A stretch of 45,225 nucleotides of DNA from a virus: the IMG/VR virus record IMGVR_UViG_3300050343_000069, positions 1 through 45,225 of that record; one strand, given 5' to 3'. Positions 39,132-45,225 of this stretch are shown one piece after another. Numbering within the stretch: position 1 is the stretch's first letter; each line of letters begins with the position of its first letter. Position numbers and translations under genes: made by a program. The notes below the pieces were generated by a model. That model saw only the letters and a program-made list of their open reading frames with translations, was not told the origin of the DNA and ran no database searches.

Positions 39132-41476
39132 CAGCAGAAGAAGTAAGTGGACTCTTTGACCGTTTCAGGGTCGAAGGTGTACTGCATCGGCGGTGGGGTT
39201 TCGGCCCCGATCGCCTCGGCAAAGTCGTGTAAGGGGGAGTGATGGAGAAAGATCTCCACGTAGGCATCCCGAACAGCGGCTTGCATCGCATCCATGTGAT
39301 TTGCACCACATAGGACCGAGTCATGGATCACCGTGAAGGGTCCAGCGAAGTCCTTAAGACCGATCTGGAGGATGGAGGAGTCCAAGCTGTGGATCAGATT
39401 CGGACTACCTGCGTTCTTGTGGTGGTTGAGGTCTGGCTCACCTAGTGAGGTGCCGATATGGAGATCCACTCGGCCCATAAGGTGGGCTTTGATCCGCTCA
39501 GTGTTGACCTTGCGGAGATCTTGTTTAACAGCGAAACCAGAGGGCGTGGTCCACTCAATGTGATCCCTGCCGCTTTTGATCGCGTTGCTGATCTCTTTGT
39601 TCAACCAACTCATTACCTCCATAGGACCGGGAACGATCTCATTCATGGCCTCGCGTGTGAGGCGGACGATGATCGTCAGTTGGTCTGGTGTGATTTCCAG
39701 GCCGCGATCCTTCAGCGCATCACGTATCGACTGGCGATTGGAGTGAGGCTGTGAGTTGTACGGAACAGTCATCACGACTTTTTTGACGTCGGATCTCGAG
39801 AGTTGGATGGCCCATTCCTGAGGGAGCTTTGGGTTGACCCGATTGGCTACTGCTTTGTAGGCATCGCTCGGTTTAGAACCGGGGAACACATTCACAAGCT
39901 CAGCTGTCGAACCGTCGTGGCTCAAACCCGCCAGGACCTGGAGGCCCGAGCAGGTGGCGTCTACGGCCGTAGCGAGGCGCGTGTGAGTTCTGGTCTTAGC
40001 GATCACGAGGGAGTAATACTCCTCAGCAGCAGCCAAGAACAGGAACGGCTCGTCGCATCCTTCCCATTCGGAGATGTTTCCGATCGGGTCGGTAGCGATC
40101 GCCGTGATGATGGCGAGAGCCTCGGGGGATTTGGCCCACTCTTGGCGCTCCTCCATCGTTGCTTTGTCCAACCCGTAGGTGGTGGCCAGTTGGAAGCGCA
40201 ACCAATAAAGGCCACGTTCAGTCAACGGCTCACCGTCCGCGAATCTCACAAGGCTCTTACCAAAGCAAGTGTCCTGAGGCGTGAGGAAAGCAGGGATTGG
40301 GTAGACACGGCCCCGGTAGTCGTAGCTCCAGGGGAGGTAGTAGCGCTCTTCCTTCGCGAAGCGGCGAGCTGTTGCCAGCGTCAGCTTTGTGCGAATGCAG
40401 CGCTTGAGGCTTGTGCTGTTGTGGTCGTAAACCTCAACGCATTGTTTCCGATAAGCTGACCTCGCCTCCTTGTTGGTGGCGATGTCGTACGGCTTCTCGG
40501 GAAGCGGGAGTGTGTCGGCTGGAAGGAATTTCCCAAGCTTTACAGCGTAGGAATCCTGCTCCAACCGATTTGCCACACCGAGAATGAACGGATTGACTTG
40601 ATAGGCGACCCGTTGCAAGTGATTTAGGAACTGGAGAGGCGTCTCTCCTTGTAAACGGGCGACACCAAAACTTCGTATCAGCTTGTTACCGACACGAGCT
40701 TGGTTGCAGTAGTAACCACCGGCTTGTTCATTAGTCCAGTCATTTGGCTCGCAGATCATCGGAAGGTTGATGGGCGCGAAGAGTTCCGCGTTTCTCATCA
40801 AGCCGTTGATGATGGTGAGCATCTCCGGGGTCGGCTGGATGTAGGCATTAGTGCGCTTACCTGTCCGCTTCAGTTGGCGTTGCCACCAACCCGTCGCAGT
40901 ACAGGCAGCCTCAGTAAAGGCGGCCCCGATCTTGACTCGTGAGAGGCGCGGCCAAGGGTCCCAGCTGATGCCCTTTTCCTTGAATCTGCGGGTGCAGTCG
41001 TAGTCCTTGTAATGGAGACCTTTGCCGGAGTGCTGCCCTTGTGTGATCCATTTAAGGAGCAGTGGATCCTTCTCGTTGAAGTACCTCCACTTAGCTTCCT
41101 GTTCGACGGCAATGCCAACGCGATCGATGACGTTGTTGGCGAGGTCATCACGATCCTTTGGGGATGTGCAGACATCGAACAGCACCTTGATCACCAAGAG
41201 GGCCAAAGTCTCATCGTCGATTGTCATTGTGTAGTGCGCGAGATCCGCCAGAGCAGCGCCAGCCTTACCTCGGATGAGGCGGTTGATTCTGATCTTGTTG
41301 ATCTCTTGCGCTACCGCAGGGATGGCCGTTCTCAGCATCTTTTGGGCGTAAGCCGTTGATGATGCGTAGGCGTTGTCCTCTGCTTTGCGTGTGTTGTCGC
41401 GTAGCTGAGTGATGCCGTCTTGGATCTGTTGGGTCTCCAGCTGGATCTGTCGCTCGATCTGTGCTGGTGTTGGCAT
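39131..41476 (-). CDS. T7-like single-subunit RNA polymerase
   Basis: 781 residues (T7: 883; the N-terminal domain is shorter). Catalytic elements are D506 in AVDATCSGLQ, the lysine/tyrosine region DVKKVVMTVPYNSQPHSNRQ at about 560, and D719 in VIHDSVLCGAN. The C-terminus ends YFFC, close to the FAFA end of T7. It would transcribe middle and late genes. The start ATG at 41476 directly follows a copy of the recurrent motif (TTGCCACTAAGCCAAC). The codons at 40648-40671 (FGVARLQG) are the source-like copy of the 24-bp repeat. Confidence 0.97.
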   Translation of the reverse strand: MPTPAQIERQIQLETQQIQDGITQLRDNTRKAEDNAYASSTAYAQKMLRTAIPAVAQEINKIRINRLIRGKAGAALADLAHYTMTIDDETLALLVIKVLFDVCTSPKDRDDLANNVIDRVGIAVEQEAKWRYFNEKDPLLLKWITQGQHSGKGLHYKDYDCTRRFKEKGISWDPWPRLSRVKIGAAFTEAACTATGWWQRQLKRTGKRTNAYIQPTPEMLTIINGLMRNAELFAPINLPMICEPNDWTNEQAGGYYCNQARVGNKLIRSFGVARLQGETPLQFLNHLQRVAYQVNPFILGVANRLEQDSYAVKLGKFLPADTLPLPEKPYDIATNKEARSAYRKQCVEVYDHNSTSLKRCIRTKLTLATARRFAKEERYYLPWSYDYRGRVYPIPAFLTPQDTCFGKSLVRFADGEPLTERGLYWLRFQLATTYGLDKATMEERQEWAKSPEALAIITAIATDPIGNISEWEGCDEPFLFLAAAEEYYSLVIAKTRTHTRLATAVDATCSGLQVLAGLSHDGSTAELVNVFPGSKPSDAYKAVANRVNPKLPQEWAIQLSRSDVKKVVMTVPYNSQPHSNRQSIRDALKDRGLEITPDQLTIIVRLTREAMNEIVPGPMEVMSWLNKEISNAIKSGRDHIEWTTPSGFAVKQDLRKVNTERIKAHLMGRVDLHIGTSLGEPDLNHHKNAGSPNLIHSLDSSILQIGLKDFAGPFTVIHDSVLCGANHMDAMQAAVRDAYVEIFLHHSPLHDFAEAIGAETPPPMQYTFDPETVKESTYFFC
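40648..40671. repeat. 24-bp exact repeat, copy 2 (inside RNA polymerase)
   Basis: Identical to 1528-1551, same orientation. Here it is coding and specifies VARLQ and flanking residues in the N-terminal half of the polymerase. The other copy is non-coding. Confidence 0.9.
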
Positions 41477-41477
41477 G

Positions 41478-41492
41478 TTGGCTTAGTGGCAA
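41478..41492 (-). promoter_or_regulatory. Recurrent early motif (RNA polymerase)
   Basis: Minus strand TTGCCACTAAGCCAAC followed immediately by the polymerase ATG. The TAA within it is the stop of the metallopeptidase gene. One base longer than the consensus. Confidence 0.55.
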
Positions 41493-41929
41493 TAGGCTTT
41501 GAAAATGGAAGCGATCTCGTGTTCCGAGTAATTAGCAGCAGCGTTTCGGGCTTCCGCTTCGATCTCCCACTGGTTTCGCGGGTAGTCCGTGGGATCCCAT
41601 CCCGCTCGAACGGCTTCACCAACCTCGCGATCGAGGTCATACATAAGGGGTCCACGGTTGCAGGCTTGGATTACATGCCAAACCTCGTGGCGGACAGTGT
41701 CCGTCAGTTCTTTGACGTTTCCGTTGTGGAACTTTTCGCAGATGTGAACAACCCCACCGCGAGCTATCCCGTAAACCGGATACTTCTTACAGGCAGCAGA
41801 GTCCACGTAGTAGCGGCCACCGGCGGCTGTAAGGTTTCCGAGAAGCTCAAACGATTGAGTGGGCAGGGCTTGAACAGGCGCGGTCGTGATAGTGAATGCG
41901 CCTAGTGCAAGGAGGAATCGATTGAACAT
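41483..41929 (-). CDS. Secreted metallopeptidase-like protein
   Basis: 148 residues. An N-terminal signal peptide (MFNRFLLALGAFTITTAPVQ, then ALP) predicts export. VRHEVWHVIQ is an HExxH zinc motif. A downstream helix with EIEAEARNAAANY could supply the third ligand Glu. Two or three Cys pairs could form disulphides. It lies directly before the RNA polymerase. Substrate unknown: a periplasmic host protein or cell-wall component is possible. It could also be an inactive relative. Confidence 0.75.
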   Translation of the reverse strand: MFNRFLLALGAFTITTAPVQALPTQSFELLGNLTAAGGRYYVDSAACKKYPVYGIARGGVVHICEKFHNGNVKELTDTVRHEVWHVIQACNRGPLMYDLDREVGEAVRAGWDPTDYPRNQWEIEAEARNAAANYSEHEIASIFKAYCH

Positions 41930-42129
41930 GGCGGGTCGTAGTTGTTGGATGCGTGTATCCCCTCCAACTCGTCAAGGGACAGCCCGCGTCGGCTTGCCTC
42001 CCAGAAGATCTCGGAGAAGTGATGGGTATTTGTGGCGTCCATGTATTGGACGTAGGCATCAGCCAACTGGTCGTCGCTGAAGTCGTAGAAGCGGTTCTCG
42101 TAGGGCTCCCACGGGCGTGGGTCAACCAT
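41902..42129 (-). CDS. Small acidic hypothetical protein
   Basis: 75 residues: MVDPRPWEPYENRFYDFSDD, then a helical part (DAYVQYMDATNTHHFSEIFW) and a polar tail. Start overlaps the previous stop (TGATG); its end overlaps the signal peptide of the metallopeptidase by 28 bases. No family recognised. Confidence 0.7.
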   Translation of the reverse strand: MVDPRPWEPYENRFYDFSDDQLADAYVQYMDATNTHHFSEIFWEASRRGLSLDELEGIHASNNYDPPCSIDSSLH

Positions 42130-42329
42130 CAGGAGTCCTCCCCGATCCAGAGGCCACGGGCTGTGAGCTCGGCCACGATCGTGTCGAAGGCCAGGCAGAG
42201 CTTGTCGAAGTAGTAAACCTCGGAGCCTGTAGCCATCAGCTGCTCACCAATCGAATCGATAGCGGTGACCAGGACGTCAGAAGGGAGGGCGGCACAGAAT
42301 TCAGTCGTGCTGAGCTGGGTTGCTGTCAT
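42129..42329 (-). CDS. Small hypothetical protein
   Basis: 66 residues from ATG 42329, MTATQLSTTEFCAALPSDVL ... LTARGLWIGEDS. Helical. Upstream, the recurrent motif is followed by a six-codon leader ORF whose TGA overlaps this ATG. No family recognised. Confidence 0.7.
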   Translation of the reverse strand: MTATQLSTTEFCAALPSDVLVTAIDSIGEQLMATGSEVYYFDKLCLAFDTIVAELTARGLWIGEDS

Positions 42330-42346
42330 GGATGGCTTGAAAACAT
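42326..42346 (-). other. Six-codon leader ORF coupled to next gene
   Basis: ATG TTT TCA AGC CAT CCA TGA (MFSSHP). It begins 5 bases after the motif copy at 42352-42366, and its TGA overlaps the ATG of the 42129-42329 gene (ATGA). Confidence 0.35.
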
Positions 42347-42351
42347 TGTGG

Positions 42352-42366
42352 TTGGCTATGTGCAAG
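42352..42366 (-). promoter_or_regulatory. Recurrent early motif
   Basis: Minus strand CTTGCACATAGCCAA, 5 bases before an ATG that opens a six-codon leader ORF. Confidence 0.6.
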
Positions 42367-42373
42367 CTGAAGA

Positions 42374-42475
42374 TCAGCCGGTGATCTCGAAGGCCTTGAT
42401 GAATTGGGCACGAAGAGCGGCATACCTGCGGCGAGCTCTCATCGTTTTGCGCTGGATGATTGAGAGGATGTTCAT
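42374..42475 (-). CDS. Small basic protein
   Basis: 33 residues: MNILSIIQRKTMRARRRYAA, then LRAQFIKAFEITG. Strongly basic helix. It fills the gap between two other small genes and ends 8 bases before the motif copy. Too short for family assignment. Confidence 0.5.
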   Translation of the reverse strand: MNILSIIQRKTMRARRRYAALRAQFIKAFEITG

Positions 42476-42517
42476 CGTTAAAGGAGGACTGATTGAAGGA
42501 AATGGGTGACTCGGCAT

Positions 42518-42688
42518 CTAGTCCCATTCGCCCATCGGGTAGACATGAATAACCCGAACACAGTCGTTGCAGAGTTCTGTTACTGATTCGATTGCGTGGG
42601 CCAAGCTGCGGGCAAAGACTGAGAAGACGATGCGGCGATCGTCAACGGTTTCGTAGGTGGTCTGGTAAATCCGGAGGGGCTCGGTCAC
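42518..42688 (-). CDS. Small hypothetical protein
   Basis: 56 residues from a GTG at 42688 that overlaps the upstream stop (GTGA); an in-frame TTG at 42703 is an alternative. Sequence has IYQTTYETVDDRRIVFSVFA and a Cys pair (ELCNDCVRVIHVYPMG). Similar in style to small cyanophage early proteins. Function unknown. Confidence 0.6.
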   Translation of the reverse strand: MTEPLRIYQTTYETVDDRRIVFSVFARSLAHAIESVTELCNDCVRVIHVYPMGEWD

Positions 42689-42744
42689 TTGGCGGATCTC
42701 CAATAGCGGCGGTAGATGGACTCAGGCTTGGATTGATGGCTCAT
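42685..42744 (-). CDS. 19-residue coupled ORF
   Basis: MSHQSKPESIYRRYWRSAK. Its ATG overlaps the upstream stop (TAATG) and its TGA overlaps the downstream GTG (GTGA). It may be a coupling peptide or a real microprotein. Weak support beyond the two overlaps. Confidence 0.4.
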   Translation of the reverse strand: MSHQSKPESIYRRYWRSAK

Positions 42745-42926
42745 TAGTTGTTCTCAAGAAAGGTTTTGATGAACAAATCAAGCGCTTGCCGGTTGCAGTC
42801 GTGCTTGAGAGTCTTTGGGTTCCACGTGAGAACCGAGGGCTTGTCAGGCGGCAGTGCAGTGATCAACTCGCGGTTGCGGGCGATGTGCTGCTCGAGGTCA
42901 ATTGCTGGAACGGTTGAGTAACGCAT
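42744..42926 (-). CDS. Small hypothetical protein
   Basis: 60 residues from ATG 42926: MRYSTVPAIDLEQHIARNRE ... DLFIKTFLENN. The motif copy TTTGCACTCAGCA abuts this ATG. Overlaps the preceding gene by 29 bases. No family recognised. Confidence 0.65.
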   Translation of the reverse strand: MRYSTVPAIDLEQHIARNRELITALPPDKPSVLTWNPKTLKHDCNRQALDLFIKTFLENN

Positions 42927-43098
42927 TGCTGAGTGCAAATGATAGTGAAGTGATTGATGGGAAGGCTTGATCGATGCGCGTGATGTCGTAACCCAGGCGT
43001 GTTAGGTCTGCGACTGCCTCTGTGACTGAGGAGCTGATCACCGGGTGTGAGTGAAGGTTGTTAAGGCGGTCTCGGTATGTGATGCGGTAACAGGTCAT
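42898..43098 (-). CDS. Small hypothetical protein
   Basis: 66 residues from ATG 43098: MTCYRITYRDRLNNLHSHPV ... LSNALLNRSSN. The pattern ITYRD...VSSSVTEAVADLTRLGY resembles small phage proteins with a beta-alpha fold. The ATG overlaps an upstream stop (ATGA) and follows a motif copy. Confidence 0.65.
   Translation of the reverse strand: MTCYRITYRDRLNNLHSHPVISSSVTEAVADLTRLGYDITRIDQAFPSITSLSFALSNALLNRSSN
42926..42939 (-). promoter_or_regulatory. Recurrent early motif
   Basis: Minus strand TTTGCACTCAGCA directly abutting ATG. It lies inside the 3' end of the upstream gene. Confidence 0.6.
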
Positions 43099-43196
43099 TG
43101 ATAAGGCTGAGTGCAAGTGGTGGGGCCATAGGATGGCCAGGCCTGAGCTCGGATTCGATCCACGATCCACTGTCTAGTGATCGGCTCAGGCTCCAT
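43095..43196 (-). CDS. Small ORF with Shine-Dalgarno
   Basis: 33 residues: MEPEPITRQWIVDRIRAQAW, then a short polar end. GAGGAA precedes the ATG by 4 bases, and the TGA overlaps the ATG of the next gene. The motif copy at 43103-43117 lies within its last codons. Plausible small gene. Confidence 0.5.
   Translation of the reverse strand: MEPEPITRQWIVDRIRAQAWPSYGPTTCTQPYQ
43103..43117 (-). promoter_or_regulatory. Recurrent early motif
   Basis: Minus strand ACTTGCACTCAGCCTTA, 4 bases before the ATG at 43098. Confidence 0.55.
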
Positions 43197-43240
43197 CTAT
43201 TCCTCGATGGGTAGGTCAGCTCGATCCGGCTTACGGTCGG

Positions 43241-43363
43241 CTATCCGTTGCCGTGTGGCCGGGTCAGTTGCTCCCGGTGCTCTTGGTCGGTCGGCTTGCG
43301 GTGGCCTGTCGATGCATCAAGTATTGCGAGTGGTTGGCTATGTGCAAGGTCACATAGATACAT
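43241..43363 (-). CDS. Doubtful 40-residue ORF
   Basis: MYLCDLAHSQPLAILDASTG ... LTRPHGNG. It runs through a motif copy and has no Shine-Dalgarno. It is the only open frame in the 43197-43520 gap, which otherwise holds terminators. Could be non-coding leader. Confidence 0.25.
   Translation of the reverse strand: MYLCDLAHSQPLAILDASTGHRKPTDQEHREQLTRPHGNG
43334..43348 (-). promoter_or_regulatory. Recurrent early motif
   Basis: Minus strand CTTGCACATAGCCAA. A TTGCAC with AATACT 16 bases on looks like a sigma70-type promoter, and GCATCG follows as in two other copies. Confidence 0.55.
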
Positions 43364-43413
43364 GATCGATTGTTTCTTTTTACGTCGCTTTGTGTTCTTT
43401 GTTACAGCGCCTA

Positions 43414-43434
43414 GGGGTTGACACGAAAAACCCC
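43414..43434 (-). terminator. Second terminator-like hairpin
   Basis: Minus strand GGGGTTTTTCGTGTCAACCCC can fold as a 6-bp stem. The preceding CTAACACTGGGGTTTTT resembles the downstream arm of the stronger terminator at 43461-43487, as if partly duplicated. No good T tract after the stem. Confidence 0.4.
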
Positions 43435-43460
43435 AGTGTTAGCAAGGCTCAACTAATCAC

Positions 43461-43487
43461 AAAAAAACCCCCAGCGTTAGCCGGGGG
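43461..43487 (-). terminator. Rho-independent terminator in early region
   Basis: On the minus strand CCCCC-GGCTAACGCT-GGGGG is followed by TTTTTTT. It lies just after the 43521-43715 gene and before the next small genes. It may limit host-polymerase transcription from the first promoters. Confidence 0.8.
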
Positions 43488-43520
43488 CGGTGATGATGGC
43501 GAGTTGTTGGCTAGGTGGGA

Positions 43521-43715
43521 TCAATCATCGAGGCGGTAGAGCTCCTCTTCAATTGACTTGATCATGTGCTGCGCCCAGGTGCGCTGTTCTTTTGAAGTCG
43601 TTTCCCAGAAGATCGTCGTGAAGTCAATCAAGTCGGCTCTGAGTTCTTCACGGTGGCGGCGGGTGCCTCTGAATTCCGCTAGTAGTTCGAGCTCTTGTTC
43701 TGTTTGCCAATGCAT
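43521..43715 (-). CDS. Small hypothetical protein
   Basis: 64 residues: MHWQTEQELELLAEFRGTRR ... SIEEELYRLDD. Helical, charged. Preceded by a degenerate motif copy (43736-43750) and followed directly by another (43507-43521) and by the terminator. No family recognised. Confidence 0.7.
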   Translation of the reverse strand: MHWQTEQELELLAEFRGTRRHREELRADLIDFTTIFWETTSKEQRTWAQHMIKSIEEELYRLDD

Positions 43716-43753
43716 GGTGGTGAGTGCGGTGGTGTTTGGCTAGGTGGGAATGA

Positions 43754-43969
43754 TCAGACGTTGGTCAGGTAGTCAAGGACTTCATCGTTTTCTGTGATGT
43801 AGTCCTGCACGTCGTAGAGGTCATCGAAGAGGTCACCCATTACATCGCCGCAGCCATCGCGTAATGCGTAGGCCAGCTCGCCGTCCTCATCGCGCTCCTT
43901 GGTCAGGTTGCAGGGCGTGCAGGACAGGAGAGCGGAGTTGAGTTCGTCGAAGGTGTGGGTGGTGGTCAT
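43754..43969 (-). CDS. Small acidic hypothetical protein
   Basis: 71 residues from ATG 43969: MTTTHTFDELNSALLSCTPC ... DYITENDEVLDYLTNV. Strongly acidic, which might mimic DNA as some early phage anti-host proteins do, but this is a guess. A motif copy with TAATAT and a mini-ORF lies upstream. Confidence 0.7.
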   Translation of the reverse strand: MTTTHTFDELNSALLSCTPCNLTKERDEDGELAYALRDGCGDVMGDLFDDLYDVQDYITENDEVLDYLTNV

Positions 43970-44012
43970 GGTTTGGAGGGGGTGTCCGATGCCCTGAATA
44001 TTAGAGCATCGG

Positions 44013-44027
44013 TTGGCTAAGTGCAAG
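44013..44027 (-). promoter_or_regulatory. Recurrent early motif with promoter-like -10
   Basis: Minus strand CTTGCACTTAGCCAA. TTGCAC is followed 17 bases later by TAATAT, a good sigma70-type arrangement, then GGGCATCGG. Four bases after the motif, ATG CTC TAA (44001-44009) is a two-codon mini-ORF. Confidence 0.6.
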
Positions 44028-44034
44028 CGATTGG

Positions 44035-44364
44035 TCAGACGACATTGAAAGGGAATGAGATTCCATCAACGCCACTGAACTCGGCGGTCTTGCCGTTGTA
44101 GCTGATAAACCAAGTGTGAGCCTTGGCAAAGATGCGAGCCCCAGGGACCAGCACATCTAAAACAGCATTGAGGCGAGACTTGGTGGTGGTGGTCTCCCAG
44201 CCTGCTGAAGTGATTGTGAGCCAGCCGTTGTCGATCTGGGCGATCTTGTTGCCGTGAAGGCGGACGATCTGACCGTGGTCGGTGTTGTCGACCGTGGTGT
44301 TGGCTGATCTGAACTCGCGGCCGTTGGTGATGGCTGTTTGGAGTTGGATTTCAATCTTACGCAT
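44035..44364 (-). CDS. Hypothetical early protein
   Basis: 109 residues: MRKIEIQLQTAITNGREFRS ... HTWFISYNGKTAEFSGVDGI. Beta-rich. The ATG is abutted by a motif copy (TTTCCACTCAGCACC). No family recognised with confidence; proteins of this type occur in other cyanophage early regions. Confidence 0.75.
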   Translation of the reverse strand: MRKIEIQLQTAITNGREFRSANTTVDNTDHGQIVRLHGNKIAQIDNGWLTITSAGWETTTTKSRLNAVLDVLVPGARIFAKAHTWFISYNGKTAEFSGVDGISFPFNVV

Positions 44365-44379
44365 GGTGCTGAGTGGAAA
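44365..44379 (-). promoter_or_regulatory. Recurrent early motif
   Basis: Minus strand TTTCCACTCAGCACC directly before the ATG at 44364. Confidence 0.55.
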
Positions 44380-44453
44380 TGCTTAGAGGATCGAGAGAGT
44401 GAAGGGCTGAGGCCTTCGTTGCCTCTCCGATGTCCCTATATTAACCACATCAT

Positions 44454-44468
44454 TTGGCTGAGTGCAAA
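44454..44468 (-). promoter_or_regulatory. Recurrent early motif with promoter-like -10
   Basis: Minus strand TTTGCACTCAGCCAA followed at once by ATG ATG TGG TTA ATA TAG. TTGCAC and TAATAT are 18 bases apart, and GGGACATCGG follows, as at 44013. Confidence 0.65.
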
Positions 44469-44474
44469 CCATCT

Positions 44475-44603
44475 TTACAATTGATTCCGATTTGATGGGT
44501 CGAACGTGATGGTGAATGGTTGGCCTAGTTGCTGGCTATAAGCCCACGCCAAGTTGAACGTGTCGAAGTGGGTCGTTGAGTCGGCCGTGTGGACTGAGTA
44601 CAA
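44475..44603 (-). CDS. Small hypothetical protein, TTG start
   Basis: 42 residues if TTG 44603 is the start (MYSVHTADSTTHFDTFNLAW ... PFTITFDPSNRNQL). No ATG is available; a stop lies 4 codons upstream of the TTG. The C-terminal part looks like a real small protein. An overlapping ORF in another frame (from an ATG at about 44656) could be its N-terminus if there is a frameshift. Confidence 0.45.
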   Translation of the reverse strand: MYSVHTADSTTHFDTFNLAWAYSQQLGQPFTITFDPSNRNQL

Positions 44604-44716
44604 AGGGAGATTTCACTTGACCAAACGAAATTAGGTTTGCCGAAAATCGTTGTCATGTACCAGTCGATACATAAACACAACTATGTATCTAAAATCACTG
44701 CACCTGCAGAGTACTT

Positions 44717-44953
44717 TTACTTATCGTCTTCGATCCAATCCAACAGGGAGATCTCGGCCCGTGTGGTCTCGTCGATGATCCACTCCTGTTCGATTGCTTC
44801 AACTCGGCTGATCACTTCGAGCTGATCTTCTGTTAGGTCCTTCTCATCAATGTCGTCGGGGATGGCCTTCAGCATGGATTCCATGTGGTGGTACATCTCA
44901 GCCAGCGATCTGGTGATGTGGGCGTGATACAGCTTTTCCTTGTCGTTCAGCAT
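44717..44953 (-). CDS. First early gene, acidic hypothetical protein
   Basis: 78 residues from ATG 44953: MLNDKEKLYHAHITRSLAEM ... SLLDWIEDDK. Acidic and helical. It is the first gene to enter the cell if the right end is injected first, as in T7. GAGG precedes the ATG by 6 bases. The open frame extends into the terminal repeat but without support. Possible anti-host role by position only. Confidence 0.75.
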   Translation of the reverse strand: MLNDKEKLYHAHITRSLAEMYHHMESMLKAIPDDIDEKDLTEDQLEVISRVEAIEQEWIIDETTRAEISLLDWIEDDK

Positions 44954-44990
44954 GGTGGCCTCATGTTTGTGATTGTGAGTTGAAACAGAT

Positions 44991-45225
44991 GGGGAGAGGA
45001 GCAGGAAATCAAGCCGGGCTGATGCCTCGCGTGCGCCCACCTGCCTGCCTGCGCATGTTGGGTGTGCGTTAGATACTCAAACTAATGAGACCCCCTGCTA
45101 TGACTGGGGCCTGGCCTCCCTGGTCGATACTGGACCTACCCCACCACCCCTCAATTCTCAATAGGGGGGCCTGATTCTCAACAGCCGGGGGGTATGCGGG
45201 GGAAGCGCCAGCTTTGCGCTAGTAG
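44991..45225. repeat. Right direct terminal repeat (235 bp)
   Basis: Second copy of positions 1-235, with differences at 45050, 45054, 45055, 45062 and 45063. It ends with the last base of the window, so the window is probably the whole linear genome. The host-polymerase early promoters should lie in or just inside it, but I see no strong -35/-10 pair. Confidence 0.93.

Noticed and set aside
39803-40459. 218-residue + strand ORF
   Set aside because: Lies fully within the RNA polymerase coding sequence and has no ribosome site or family features.
42405-42413. ATTGGGCAC, the first part of the published Syn5 RNA polymerase promoter
   Set aside because: On the + strand, opposite to the genes, and the second half of the promoter does not match.
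43147-43170. tRNA T-arm-like string GGATTCGATCC
   Set aside because: No acceptor, D or anticodon arms around it.
1-45225. CRISPR arrays, rRNA, insertion sequences, photosynthesis genes (psbA, hli), transaldolase
   Set aside because: None visible on either strand; no spaced direct-repeat array and no matching protein motifs.

Overview
The window looks like the complete linear genome of a T7-like (autographivirus-type) podovirus that infects marine picocyanobacteria. A 235-bp direct repeat sits exactly at both ends. Between the ends lies the T7 gene order in reverse complement: single-subunit RNA polymerase, replication module, portal, scaffold, capsid, two tail-tube proteins, three internal core proteins, tail fibre, terminases. 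Apart from one short + strand gene at the left end, every supported gene is on the minus strand, so transcription runs from right (early) to left (late). The cyanophage assignment rests on thyX, a compact ribonucleotide reductase with an adjacent small subunit, MazG, an integrase plus MarR-like regulator next to a tRNA-Leu-like attP, and cyanophage-type small basic proteins and tail modules. I see no psbA, hli or talC. Synechococcus or Prochlorococcus is the likely host, but this is inference.

Right end (about 37.0-45.0 kb): early genes. A run of tiny, overlapping, mostly unrecognised genes leads to a secreted HEVWH metallopeptidase-like protein, the RNA polymerase, a MarR-like regulator and a tyrosine integrase. 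After these come an attP-like tRNA-Leu fragment and a terminator. A recurrent motif (minus-strand consensus TTTGCACTNAGCCAA) sits between these genes and often directly abuts an ATG. Two tandem terminator-like elements lie near 43.4-43.5 kb.

Middle (28.0-37.0 kb): DNA metabolism. The order is ssDNA-binding protein, endonuclease I, primase-helicase, thioredoxin-like protein, DNA polymerase, a PD-(D/E)XK-like nuclease, 5'-3' exonuclease, a DUF3310-type protein, MazG, and the ribonucleotide reductase large and small subunits. Almost all neighbours overlap by a few bases (ATGA, TGATG, TAATG), which implies translational coupling.

Structural region (7.0-28.0 kb): portal, scaffold, a 2-oxoglutarate/Fe(II) oxygenase inserted between scaffold and capsid, major capsid protein, hairpin, gp11- and gp12-like tail tubes, gp13/14/15/16-like core proteins, an S74-type tail fibre and a glycine-rich, Cys-containing adhesin-like protein.

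Left end (0.2-7.0 kb): small late genes (ParB-like, zinc-ribbon, membrane, small basic and HNH proteins), the small terminase, a large terminase split by a +1 frameshift at CCC-TTT, a structured 300-bp non-coding stretch, thyX, and the lone + strand gene.

Most notable signals: (i) a 24-bp exact repeat shared by the terminase 3' flank and the RNA polymerase coding sequence; (ii) the recurrent early motif and its tiny leader ORFs; (iii) the terL frameshift; (iv) the oxygenase and tRNA-like structured insert next to the capsid gene; (v) the ribonucleotide reductase features, which point to class I without a tyrosyl radical site.
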